Shown here: positions 23,733 through 31,607 of the stretch, in pieces
Position numbering within the stretch: position 1 is the stretch's first letter
How the letters are laid out: each line of letters begins with the position of its first letter
From: Mycobacterium sp. SMC-8
GTDB lineage: Bacteria; Actinomycetota; Actinomycetes; Mycobacteriales; Mycobacteriaceae
NCBI RefSeq assembly: GCF_025263565.1
Contig: NZ_CP079865.1
Coordinates: forward strand, 3,038,001 to 3,102,000
DNA length: 64,000 bases
Direction of reading: 5' to 3'
Translations under genes and position numbers: made by a program
The notes under the pieces: model-generated
The model's input: the letters and a program-made list of their open reading frames with translations, nothing else
Database searches by the model: none
What the model was told of the DNA's origin: nothing

Positions 23733-25218
23733 GCCGAGGCCTCACCTTCATGGTCAGAGTTCTCGGCACCGAGGTCGGTCAACGCGAGCTGTCCGAGGAC
23801 CTGGTCGTTGACCACAATGTCGTCGGTGGCTGTGACCTCGGTGCCGTAGAGGGCGTGGTAGCCGATGCGTTCATCGTCACGCAGTTGGGCGTGGTGGGCG
23901 GCGGCGGTCAATGCCAGGTAGTCGATCCCGGTCGCCGCCGGCGCAGGCGCTGGGCCAGCGGCCTCGGGTCGGGCTTTCGGGTGAGCGTGGCGGGTGATGG
24001 TGTGCGGCGCCGCGGCGCCGAAGCTTTGATCGCGGTAGCGGACCTCGATGGTGTGCAGGTCGAACGGGGAGAACACCAGCTCCACGCGGCGCCCGGCCAG
24101 GGCGGGGTCGACTCGGTAGGTGTTGGAGTGCAGCGACACGGTGGCGGTCTTGGTCACCACGCGAAACTCCGACCACAAGAACGCTTCGGTCAGATCCGCG
24201 GCGGTCGGCAATGCCGGTGACCCGCCGAGCCGGTCGAAGCCGGCTTCCCACCGTGCCAGTGGTGCCTGTTCGGTCTCGGAATGAGTCCGTCGGTGGTATT
24301 CGGTTTCGACCCAGGCCATGAACAGCCGGTTGAGTTCCAACAACGCCGCGGTGTGGGCGACCCCGGCCGCTGTGAGGTCCTCGCTGCTGGTGTCGGTGAC
24401 CTCGACGAGGAACTGTTCGCGCACGGTGCGGAAGAACCGTTCGATCTTGCCTCGGCCTTGCGGGCGCCCGGGCGCGGAGTGCACCAGCCGGATCCCGAGT
24501 TTCGCGCACGCCCGCAGCAGCCAGGCATCGACGAACGCCGAGCCGTTGTCGACATAGATTCCGGCGGGCACTGCGCGGGCGGCCAGCGCGGGTTTGAGCG
24601 CGGCGGCCAGGCGCACGGTGTCTTCGGCGAATCCGAACCGGTGCCCGACGACCAGCCGGGAATGGTCGTCGAGGAAGGCGAACAGGTAGGTTTTGCGGTC
24701 CCCGACCCGCGGGCCATGCAAAGCGTCGCCGACCCACAGTTCGTTGGGGTCAGCGGCTTCGAACCGGCCGAACACCTCCGTGCTCTGACCTGCGGCCGGG
24801 CCCATCAGCTCGCACCGATGGAAGTGGCGCAGCAGGGTCGATTCCGAGGGCGCCCACCCGGTCGCGGTGCGCAGGATGCGAGCCACCTGCGCGGCGGTGC
24901 GGGCCGGGTTCTCCCGCTTGAGCGAGGCGGCCAACTCCAGCACCCCGACATCGGTGCGGGTGGCTAGCCGGCGCGGCTCAGGCACCAGCGCTTCGAACCC
25001 GCCACCGCGGTAACGCCGGATCCAGCGATCCAGCGTCGCGCGGGCGATCTGGACCTGGGAACCGAACGGATCGATATGGCGGCGTTCGGCGATCTCACGG
25101 ACCACCCGGCCGCGCTGGCGGGTGGAGAGCCCTCTTCCAGCGCGGGGCAGATCACCTGATAGCGGAACAACCCGATCGCATTGGCCCGTTCCCGACGCTT
25201 GTGGTCCTCCAACGACAC
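23729..25218 (-). CDS. Mu/TniA-like DDE transposase with a -1 frame change near its start
   Basis: An rve-type DDE transposase of about 500 aa. Candidate catalytic residues are Asp in LWVGDALHGP, Asp in IYVDNGSAFVD and Glu in GRGKIERFFRT. N-terminal HTH segments precede them and a Mu-type beta-barrel (LHSNTYRVDPALAGRRVEL) follows. The N-terminus (SLEDHKRRERANAIGLFRYQ) is encoded from GTG 25218, with GAGGAGG upstream, but in a different frame from the rest. The frames join near 25124 at GAAGAGGGCTCTCC, where a -1 shift gives a sensible continuation (LSTRQRGRVVREIAERRH). This could be a one-base deletion that inactivates the gene or a programmed frameshift. Without the shift, initiation could only occur downstream, giving a protein lacking about 30 residues. 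Confidence 0.75.
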
Positions 25219-25307
25219 CGCAGTGCCCTCCTCGCAGTCGATGGCCCCACCCGAAACCGGTGCCGGACAGGCGCCCTGGCGAGGATCACCGATCACCTGA
25301 CAGCGCG

Positions 25308-25928
25308 TCAGGGGCAACTGGTGTTGTGTGGCACCGCCGATGACATCGGCGGCCACCCGGGCGCCAACAACCGGCCGCCGCTGACGGCCACCATCACCAG
25401 CGCCGGCGTCACCACGCCCAGCAACCCGGCCGACCCGAACCGCTGCCCGATCGCCGACGCGGCGACCAAGACCGCCGCCTCGACGTCACGCCAACCACAG
25501 CCGAGTCCGTCGGGGATCGTCACATCGATCCCCGTACGCACCGCCACCGTGACAAACCACGCCCGCATCGACTCCAGACGCTGCCCAGCCCGCCGCAGCC
25601 AGCCCCGCACCGTTGACGGCGGTACCTGCAACCGGGCAGCGATCCCGCGATGCCCTACCCCTTCAGCCCGCGCCGACAGCGCCATCCAAATCCGCTCGGC
25701 TGCATATGCTCTGCGCAACAGCATGGTGACCGGCAACAACACATGAGTGACCAGACAAGAGCGGCACCGGGCCCGGCGCGGCCGCACCGGATCATCGAGC
25801 CCCTCGACGTGGCGGGCGCGGGCATACCCCCAGCCGCCGAGCACACCGTCCAGGCAAGCCGGACAGGCGATCGCCCCACCAGCCAGCCGGGACTCGACGC
25901 GGACAGAATCGACCTCTACCGTCACCAT
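25308..25928 (-). CDS. Zinc-ribbon/helix-turn-helix accessory protein of the transposon (DUF6431-like)
   Basis: A 206-aa protein. An N-terminal zinc-ribbon pattern shows ACPACLDG (Cys-x2-Cys) and ARCRSCLVT (Cys-x2-Cys) about 30 residues apart. A helix-turn-helix follows (GVGHRGIAARLQVPPSTVRG, then WLRRAG), and the C-terminal half is hydrophobic and Ala/Val-rich. It resembles DUF6431-type proteins, from memory. It is first in the transposon operon and 90 bp upstream of the transposase, so a role in target choice, regulation or resolution is plausible but inferred. ATG 25928 is the first start; a 14-bp inverted repeat lies just upstream. Confidence 0.65.
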   Translation of the reverse strand: MVTVEVDSVRVESRLAGGAIACPACLDGVLGGWGYARARHVEGLDDPVRPRRARCRSCLVTHVLLPVTMLLRRAYAAERIWMALSARAEGVGHRGIAARLQVPPSTVRGWLRRAGQRLESMRAWFVTVAVRTGIDVTIPDGLGCGWRDVEAAVLVAASAIGQRFGSAGLLGVVTPALVMVAVSGGRLLAPGWPPMSSAVPHNTSCP

Positions 25929-25948
25929 CAGTGCCTCCGAGCACTACA

Positions 25949-25994
25949 GCGCGGCACCTCGCAAGCCCGCCAAGACTTCAGCGAGGTGCCGCGC
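25949..25994. promoter_or_regulatory. 14-bp perfect inverted repeat upstream of the transposon operon
   Basis: GCGCGGCACCTCGC (25949-25962) and GCGAGGTGCCGCGC (25981-25994), separated by 18 bases. It begins 20 bp before the zinc-ribbon protein's start codon. It could be an operator for the operon, a site used by the zinc-ribbon/HTH protein, or an attenuating hairpin in the leader. Confidence 0.5.
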
Positions 25995-26125
25995 ACCCAT
26001 CAGTTCCTCGTCACACTGACGGTGCACACGAACAAGATCAATTCGACAACGGCGGCACAGGCCACATCAGCACGCTCAATGACGTCCACATACCCCGTGA
26101 TCGTCATCCCGAGAGACGGTCAACA

Positions 26126-26314
26126 GACGGCGGCGAAGAATGCGCGTTTGTCCGGGAAGTAGTGGTACATCAGCGCGCGGGAGACGCCGGCGCGTTCGGC
26201 GATCTCGTCGATGCGGACCTCGTCGTAGGGTCGCTGACCGAACACCTCGGCGCCGAGGGCCAGTAACTCGTTACGACGGTCCTCGGGGGAGAGCCTGCGG
26301 CGACCTTCAGCCAT
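26126..26314 (-). pseudogene. TetR regulator, N-terminal (DNA-binding) fragment
   Basis: 63 codons encoding a complete TetR helix-turn-helix (IDEIAERAGVSRALMYHYFP). Translation then reads one Cys codon into the transposon and stops. The six bases GACGGC (26126-26131) are the right target duplication, and joining Val63 to the fragment at 22747 restores an intact reading frame. If made, the 64-aa peptide would bind DNA poorly because it lacks the dimerisation domain. The gene is divergent from the P450 with a 49-bp gap. Confidence 0.88.
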
Positions 26315-26327
26315 GGCCCGATACTAC

Positions 26328-26342
26328 TTGACACATGTTCAA
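26328..26342. promoter_or_regulatory. Candidate operator between TetR fragment and P450
   Basis: TTGACACATGTTCAA is an imperfect inverted repeat (TTGA...TCAA around ACATGT, with one extra base) in the 49-bp divergent intergenic region. It is the obvious place for the disrupted TetR protein to have bound. Comparison with the Bacillus BM3R1-CYP102 system is by analogy only. Confidence 0.35.
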
Positions 26343-26363
26343 TAGCGGCGGAGGCTGGGGCGC

Positions 26364-27734
26364 ATGGCCCTCGTCGGTGACCGGGTGTCGTTTCCGAAGC
26401 TGCCACACCCGCCGCGGCGTGTCCCCATCCTCGGCGACGTGCTCGGCTTCAGCCCGGACATTCTGACCCAACCCTCGTTGGAGCTCGCCGGTCCGGTGTT
26501 CGAGTTCCGTTTCCTGGGAGCACGATACGTTGTGGCGGCGGGCGCGGAGGCGGTGGTCGAGCTCAGCGACGAGAGCCGGTTCTGCAAGCACGTCGGTCCT
26601 GACATCGAGGCGCTGCGGATCATGGGCGGCGACGGCCTGTTCACCGCCTACAACCACGAACCGAACTGGCAGACCGCGCACGACGTGCTGATGCCGGCGT
26701 TCAGCAAGCAGGCGATGCACCGCTATCACGCCGTGATGTTCGATGTGGCCGACGAACTGCTGGCTCGCTGGGACGCGCGGGCCGGAACCGGCGAGGCGAT
26801 CGACGTCCCGGCCGACACCACGCGGGTGACGCTGGAGACGATCGGGCGCTGCGCGGCCGGTTATCCGTTCGGGTGCTTCGCCTCTGAGGACGCGCACCCG
26901 TTCGTCGAGCACATGGTGGCGGGGCTGCAGGGCTCAGACCGGCTCGGGGTTTTGCGGGCGACGTTCCTGCCGGAATTCTTCGCGCGCAGGGTCGAGCGTG
27001 TGGTACGCCATCATGCCGCGCAGATGCACGCGCTCGCCGACGAGATCATCGCCGAACGGGTGCGCAGCGGGCTCGGGCGTCACGACGACCTGCTCGAACT
27101 GATGCTGGTGTCGGATCTGGACGCGGCCAACATCCGGTACCAGTTGATCAACTTCCTGGTTGCCGGCCACGAAACCACCTCAGGAGCACTGTCTTTCGCG
27201 CTGTACTTCCTGTCGCGCCACCCCGAGGCCGCCGAACGGGCGCGCGCCGAGATCGCCGAGGTGTGGGGCGACGATGAACGCCCGGCTTTCGAGTTGATCG
27301 CCAAACTGCGCTACGTGAGGCGCATTTTCGATGAGGCGCTGCGGCTGCAGCCGACGGTACCGGGCTATTACCGGGCGGCCCGCGAGGACACCGTGCTGGC
27401 CGGGGTGCATCCGATGCGCAAGGGCGACTGGGTGCTTGCGCTGACCATGGGATTGCACCGGGATCCGCGGTGGGGCGACGACCCCGAAGCCTTCGATCCC
27501 GACCGCTTCGCGCCGGACAAGGTCAGGGCGCGGCCCGCGGGGTTGTACAAGCCGTTCGGCACCGGTCCACGGTCGTGCATCGGCCGGCAGTTCGCGCTGC
27601 ACGAGGCGGTGCTGCTGCTGGCGGTGCTGTTGCGCCGCTACGAGCTGATCCCCGATCCGGGCTACCGGCTACAGGTCGCGCAGCGACTGACGTTGATGCC
27701 CAAGGATTTCCACCTCACGCTGCGGCGGCGCTGA
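26364..27734 (+). CDS. Cytochrome P450, CYP102-like haem domain
   Basis: A 456-aa P450. The I-helix motif is AGHETTSG, the K-helix E-x-x-R is in EALRLQP, and the haem-binding loop is FGTGPRSCIGR with Cys405 as iron ligand. The overall sequence (LPHPPRRVPILGDVLG at the start, KPFGTG near the haem) resembles the haem domain of fatty-acid hydroxylases of the CYP102 type, but there is no fused reductase, so a separate redox partner is needed. It is divergent from the transposon-split TetR gene and convergent with an SDR. Loss of the repressor suggests constitutive expression; that is inference. Confidence 0.88.
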   Translation: MALVGDRVSFPKLPHPPRRVPILGDVLGFSPDILTQPSLELAGPVFEFRFLGARYVVAAGAEAVVELSDESRFCKHVGPDIEALRIMGGDGLFTAYNHEPNWQTAHDVLMPAFSKQAMHRYHAVMFDVADELLARWDARAGTGEAIDVPADTTRVTLETIGRCAAGYPFGCFASEDAHPFVEHMVAGLQGSDRLGVLRATFLPEFFARRVERVVRHHAAQMHALADEIIAERVRSGLGRHDDLLELMLVSDLDAANIRYQLINFLVAGHETTSGALSFALYFLSRHPEAAERARAEIAEVWGDDERPAFELIAKLRYVRRIFDEALRLQPTVPGYYRAAREDTVLAGVHPMRKGDWVLALTMGLHRDPRWGDDPEAFDPDRFAPDKVRARPAGLYKPFGTGPRSCIGRQFALHEAVLLLAVLLRRYELIPDPGYRLQVAQRLTLMPKDFHLTLRRR

Positions 27735-27746
27735 TCCGCCGGAGGC

Positions 27747-28556
27747 TCAGAGCGCGCGCAGGGTCCGCTGGTAGCGGCGCATCCCGCTGATCCAGCGGTC
27801 GTAGTCACCGCCCTTGTGTCGGTACATCTCCAGCAGCTCGGCGTGCGGCAGCACCAGGAACCGGCCGTCCCGGACGGCCTCGACCGTCACGGACGCGACA
27901 TCGGCGGCGCTGATCACCCCGGCCGAGTGCTCGATCGACGACGCGCCCAGCCGCGCGTCCGGATCTTCGGTGCTGCGCACGGCTTGCAGCAGCGGCGTTT
28001 CCACACCGAGCGGGCACACGCAGCTGACCCCGATGCCGTCGTCGCCGTAGGTGATCGCGAGCCATTCGGCGAAGCCCACCGCGGCGTGCTTGCTGACCGC
28101 GTAACCCGCCGCACCCAGCTGGGTCAGTAGACCGGCGGCCGACGCCACCGACACGAAGTGCCCCGACCCGCGGGACTGCCAGTGCGGTACCACGAGGCGG
28201 GCCGCGCGGATGTGTGCGCGCAGATTGACGTCCAGGATCGCGTCCCAGTCGGATTCGGTTCCCAGACCGGTCTTTCCGATGATGCCGGCATTGGCGACGT
28301 AGATATCGACGGGCGTGAACTCGCGGGCGGCAAGCGTGATCAAGCCTTCGATGTCGACGGCGTCGGCCGCGTCGGCGCGCAGCGCGACGGCGGCACCGCC
28401 GGCATCCCGGATCGTCGACGCGGTCGCGTGCGCGCCCGCCTCGTCGAGGTCGCCGACGACGACGCTGACGCCGTTTCGGGCGAGTTCGCTCGCGATCGCC
28501 GCCCCGATACCCGAGGCGCCGCCGGTGACGATCGCTGTTCTGCCGTGGAGGTCCAT
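27747..28556 (-). CDS. Short-chain dehydrogenase/reductase
   Basis: A 269-aa classical SDR. The cofactor motif TGGASGIG (residues 11-18) is followed by a basic-poor VVVGDLDEAGA segment, suggesting NAD(H). NAG in the fourth strand and the catalytic Tyr-x3-Lys in YAVSKHAAVGF are present, with a Ser before it in VSVASAAG. ATG 28556 (MDLHGRTAIVTGG) fits the fold start, and the longer open frame is not needed. It ends 12 bp from the convergent P450 stop. An alcohol or hydroxy-lipid substrate is possible given the P450, but unproven. Confidence 0.88.
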   Translation of the reverse strand: MDLHGRTAIVTGGASGIGAAIASELARNGVSVVVGDLDEAGAHATASTIRDAGGAAVALRADAADAVDIEGLITLAAREFTPVDIYVANAGIIGKTGLGTESDWDAILDVNLRAHIRAARLVVPHWQSRGSGHFVSVASAAGLLTQLGAAGYAVSKHAAVGFAEWLAITYGDDGIGVSCVCPLGVETPLLQAVRSTEDPDARLGASSIEHSAGVISAADVASVTVEAVRDGRFLVLPHAELLEMYRHKGGDYDRWISGMRRYQRTLRAL

Positions 28557-28645
28557 GGCACGAGTCTGCCGCGAGCGTGCGTGAAGTCCGTCTCTGGGGC
28601 GGCGTGTCGGCCGCAGACACGCACGTTCGCGCGTATGTATGGGGG

Positions 28646-30190
28646 CTAGCCGAAGTGCACGCCTTGGGCCAATGGCAGCTCCGCCGAGTAGTTGACGGTG
28701 TTGGTGGCGCGCCGCATGTAGGCCTTCCACGCGTCCGAGCCGGACTCGCGGCCGCCGCCGGTCTCCTTCTCCCCACCGAACGCGCCGCCGATCTCCGCGC
28801 CCGACGTGCCGATGTTGACGTTGGCGATCCCGCAATCCGATCCGTCGGCGGCCAGGAAGCGTTCGGCCTCGCGCATGTCCAGCGTGAAGATCGACGACGA
28901 AAGACCCTGCGGCACAGCATTGTTCAGCGCGATGGCCTCGTCGAGGGCCTCGTAGGTCAGCACGTAGAGGATCGGCGCGAACGTCTCCTGGTGCACGACC
29001 GCCGTCTGCGCGGGCATCCGCACCACCGCCGGCGTCACATAGAACGCGCCCTCGTCACCGGCGTCGACGCGCTCGCCGCCGATCACCTCGCCGCCCTCGG
29101 CCTCGGCCTGCTGCAGCGCCAGGACCATGTCCCGGTAGGACGCCGAGTGGATCAGCGGACCCACCAGCGTGCCGTCGGCAAGCGGGTCACCGACCGGAAG
29201 CTGCCGGTAGGCCGCCACGATCCGCGACACCAACTCGTCGGCGATCGACGAGTGCACGATCAGCCGCCGCAGCGTGGTGCACCGCTGACCGGCGGTGCCC
29301 GCGGCCGAGAACACGATGCCGCGCACCGCCAGATTCAGATCGGCCGCCGGGGTCACGATCGCGGCGTTGTTGCCGCCCAGCTCGAGCAGCACGCGGCCGA
29401 ACCGCTGCGCCACCCGCGGACCGACCTCGCGGCCCATCCGCACCGAGCCGGTCGCCGAGACCAGCGCCACCCGCGGGTCGTCGACCAATGTCTCGCCGAT
29501 CTCACGCTCGCCCAGCACCAGACGTCCCACCGCGGCGGGCGCCCCGACGTCCGTGCAGGCCCTTTCCAGCAGCGCCTGGCACGCCACCGCGGTCAGCGGC
29601 GTGAGCTCGGACGGCTTCCACACCACGGTGTCGCCGCACACCAGGGCCACCGCGGTGTTCCACGCCCACACCGCGACGGGGAAGTTGAACGCGGTGATGA
29701 CCCCGACCACGCCGAGCGGATGCCAGTTCTCCATCAGCCGGTGTCCCGGGCGCTCAGACGCGATGGTGCGGCCGTAGAGCTGTCGCGACAGTCCGACGGC
29801 GAACTCGCAGATGTCGATCATCTCCTGCACTTCGCCGAGCGCCTCGGAGGTGATCTTGCCGGCCTCGATGGTCACCAGCGTGGCCAGATCGGTCTTGTGC
29901 TCGACGAGCAGCTGACCGAGCCGGGCCACCAGCGCCCCGCGCACCGGCGCCGGAGTCACGAGCCACGTCGAAAACGCTTCAGCGGCAGCCGATATCGCGG
30001 CATCGGCATCGGAGGCCGTCGCGGCCGGCACCGTGAACAGCACGTCGCCGGAGATCGGCGTGCTGGCGGGCAGCCCCTCCGCGCCGGCCGCGCGCAGGTC
30101 GACGGTCGCGCCGACCGCCGTCAGTGCGTCTTGGACGCGGGCGCGCAGCGCGTCGGCGGTGGGCAGTGGTGAGGTCAGAACGGTGGTCAT
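28646..30190 (-). CDS. pcd: L-piperidine-6-carboxylate (alpha-aminoadipic semialdehyde) dehydrogenase
   Basis: A 514-aa aldehyde dehydrogenase of the ALDH7/AmaB type. The catalytic Glu lies in LELGGNNA, the nucleophilic Cys in AGQRCTT, and the active-site Asn in ITAFNFPVAVWAWN. It oxidises the semialdehyde made from lysine by Lat to L-2-aminoadipate. In M. tuberculosis the gene (Rv3293, pcd) lies near lat and lrpA, and the same functional group is seen here. The ATG overlaps the upstream small gene's stop (ATGA), so translation is coupled, and lrpA is divergent just beyond. Confidence 0.9.
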   Translation of the reverse strand: MTTVLTSPLPTADALRARVQDALTAVGATVDLRAAGAEGLPASTPISGDVLFTVPAATASDADAAISAAAEAFSTWLVTPAPVRGALVARLGQLLVEHKTDLATLVTIEAGKITSEALGEVQEMIDICEFAVGLSRQLYGRTIASERPGHRLMENWHPLGVVGVITAFNFPVAVWAWNTAVALVCGDTVVWKPSELTPLTAVACQALLERACTDVGAPAAVGRLVLGEREIGETLVDDPRVALVSATGSVRMGREVGPRVAQRFGRVLLELGGNNAAIVTPAADLNLAVRGIVFSAAGTAGQRCTTLRRLIVHSSIADELVSRIVAAYRQLPVGDPLADGTLVGPLIHSASYRDMVLALQQAEAEGGEVIGGERVDAGDEGAFYVTPAVVRMPAQTAVVHQETFAPILYVLTYEALDEAIALNNAVPQGLSSSIFTLDMREAERFLAADGSDCGIANVNIGTSGAEIGGAFGGEKETGGGRESGSDAWKAYMRRATNTVNYSAELPLAQGVHFG

Positions 30191-30357
30191 GAGGACGCGA
30201 CTTTCTCGTAGAGGTCGTAAGGGTTGTGAATGTGGTGCCCGATCTGGCCGGCCATCCATTCGTGGCTGTAGTCGGCGGCGTCGCCCGATCCGACGACGGC
30301 CTCGCCGTCCAGATTGGCGAATTGCGCGCGCAACTGCCAGGTTTCGACGCTACTCAT
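30187..30357 (-). CDS. Small conserved protein translationally coupled to pcd, possible remnant
   Basis: A 56-aa protein starting ATG 30357 (MSSVETWQLRAQFA) whose TGA overlaps the pcd ATG. The first dozen residues resemble the N-terminus of DUF1338/HglS 2-oxoadipate dioxygenases of lysine catabolism, which are several hundred residues long. The rest (EWMAGQIGHHIHNPYDLYEK) does not match what I recall of that family. It could be a gene shortened by internal deletion or an independent small protein. It is divergent from lrpA with a 23-bp gap. Confidence 0.45.
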   Translation of the reverse strand: MSSVETWQLRAQFANLDGEAVVGSGDAADYSHEWMAGQIGHHIHNPYDLYEKVASS

Positions 30358-30380
30358 GGGCGCTCCGATACAGTGCGCCA

Positions 30381-30851
30381 ATGACCGACCCCGTAGACGT
30401 GCAGCCGCTCGACGAGATCGATCGGGTGCTGGCCCGTGAGCTGGTCGCCGATGGCCGGGCGACGCTGGCGCATCTGGCGGCGACGGCGGGGCTGTCGGTG
30501 TCGGCGGTGCAGTCGAGGGTGCGGCGGCTCGAGTCGAGGGGGATCGTCACCGGATACACGGCGCGCATCGACCCGGAGGCCGTCGGCAGCAAGCTGTCGG
30601 CGTTCGTCGCCATCACCCCTCTCGATCCCTCTCAACCCGATGATGCACCCGCGCGGCTGGAGCACATCCCCGAAATCGAGGCGTGTTACTCGGTGGCCGG
30701 CGAGGACAACTACCTGCTGCTGGTCCACGTCGAGTCGGCACGGGCGCTGGAAGGCCTCCTGCAGAAGATCCGCACCGCAGCCGACGTGAAGACCCGCAGC
30801 ACGGTCATCTTACAGAAATTTTACAGTGGTAGACGCTTCATACCGGACTAA
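30381..30851 (+). CDS. lrpA: Lrp/AsnC-family regulator LrpA
   Basis: A 156-aa feast/famine regulator. The N-terminal helix-turn-helix contains LAATAGLSVSAVQSRVRRLE, and the C-terminal RAM ligand domain contains IEACYSVAGEDNYLLLVHV, including the typical G-x-x-D/N-Y-L. M. tuberculosis LrpA (Rv3291c) binds amino acids and regulates lat. Here lrpA is divergent from the small gene-pcd pair, so autoregulation and control of pcd from the 23-bp gap is likely. lat is 5.4 kb away rather than adjacent. ATG 30381 gives the family-length product. Confidence 0.88.
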   Translation: MTDPVDVQPLDEIDRVLARELVADGRATLAHLAATAGLSVSAVQSRVRRLESRGIVTGYTARIDPEAVGSKLSAFVAITPLDPSQPDDAPARLEHIPEIEACYSVAGEDNYLLLVHVESARALEGLLQKIRTAADVKTRSTVILQKFYSGRRFIPD

Positions 30852-30897
30852 TTACTGCCAATAGTCCTGATGAGCGAAAATGCACGGTGTGCCGCCG

Positions 30898-31395
30898 TCA
30901 CGACGCGGAACTGCCGCCCGCCTTCTTCGGGGCTGACTTCTTGGCAGGTGATTTCTTGGCTGGTGCCTTCTTCGCACTGGTCTTCTGCGCCGCGGCCTTG
31001 GTGGCGGTCGCTTTCTTGACTGCGGACCTTTTGGCCGCGGACTTCTTGGCGGGTGCCTGTGTGGCCGGGGCCGGCTCGGCGTCGGCCTTCGCCGGCGGGG
31101 GACCGGCAACGATGGCATTCGCCGCCGCGCCCGGACGCGGCGGTCCGGCCGGCTTCGTGTCGTGGAAGTGTCGCGCGACCACCACTTGCCCGACACCGAT
31201 GGCCGCCGCCACCGGCCATTCGATCGCACCGATGGCCGCCAGTGCGCCCAGCACTCCGAAGAACGCGAGCTGATCGGGCGGCGGGACCGGGAGCCGACCG
31301 ATCAGCGGGAGCCGGACCGCGAATTTCTCGGCGTCCTTGACGAGTTGGGAGGCGTCGCGGTGAGAAGCGACAAACGACCGCGCCTTATCGAACAT
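30898..31395 (-). CDS. Membrane protein with histone H1-like Lys/Ala/Pro tail
   Basis: A 165-aa protein. The N-terminal half has a helical region (FDKARSFVASHRDASQLVKD) and one or two membrane segments (LAFFGVLGALAAIGAI, VAAAIGVGQVVVA). The C-terminal 60 residues are an AK/PAKK repeat array of the histone H1 or HupB-tail type. Such a tail could bind DNA or an anionic cell-wall polymer from the membrane. A similar small membrane protein (Rv0426c) neighbours the P-type ATPase ctpH in M. tuberculosis; here the gene lies downstream of a CtpH/CtpI-like ATPase, in opposite relative order. It is separated from that ATPase by a possible + strand mini-gene. Confidence 0.65.
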   Translation of the reverse strand: MFDKARSFVASHRDASQLVKDAEKFAVRLPLIGRLPVPPPDQLAFFGVLGALAAIGAIEWPVAAAIGVGQVVVARHFHDTKPAGPPRPGAAANAIVAGPPPAKADAEPAPATQAPAKKSAAKRSAVKKATATKAAAQKTSAKKAPAKKSPAKKSAPKKAGGSSAS

Positions 31396-31457
31396 TTCGC
31401 ACCCCGTTCAACTGGATGTCCCCGGATTCACCCTCGGGTGGCGTTACGTTTCGGGGC

Positions 31458-31592
31458 GTGTCCGACTTTTCGCGCAGCGCCGGCCCTGACACGCTGATCG
31501 CCGCCGGAGTCCATCTGCTGACGCCGCCGATCCGCGCGGTCTACGCCCTCCTCGTCCAAGCCGGCATCGTCGTCGTGGACGACGCGGACTGA
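31458..31592 (+). CDS. Possible 44-aa small protein
   Basis: GTG 31458 to TGA 31590-31592 encodes a 44-aa peptide. Its hydrophobic centre (LIAAGVHLLTPPIRAVYALL, then VQAGIVVV) and acidic end (DDAD) suit a single short membrane helix. It fits between two minus-strand genes without overlap and uses GC-rich third positions like real genes here. There is no good Shine-Dalgarno, so it would be leaderless. Confidence 0.35.
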   Translation: MSDFSRSAGPDTLIAAGVHLLTPPIRAVYALLVQAGIVVVDDAD

Positions 31593-31607
31593 CTCGTCCT
31601 CCACACC

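Larger units (their letters stand above)
22754..26125 (-). mobile_element. 3.37-kb three-gene transposon (Mu/Tn5053-like transposase + AAA ATPase + zinc-ribbon HTH protein)
   Basis: The termini are TGTTGCCCGTCGCTGTGGAT on the left and, read inward from 26125, TGTTGACCGTCTCTCGGGAT. They begin TG and end CA, like Mu, Tn7 and Tn5053 elements. GACGGC flanks the element at 22748-22753 and 26126-26131 (6-bp duplication). All three genes point the same way: DUF6431-type protein, transposase, ATPase. GT-rich reiterated sequence follows the left end, including TGTTCGTCGCGGTGAAG near 22888, a possible secondary transposase site. No passenger genes are present. The insertion destroyed a TetR gene. Confidence 0.88.

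Noticed and set aside
28577..30172. A 531-codon + strand open frame
   Set aside because: It is antisense to the aldehyde dehydrogenase, with low-complexity Arg/Gly/His-rich composition.
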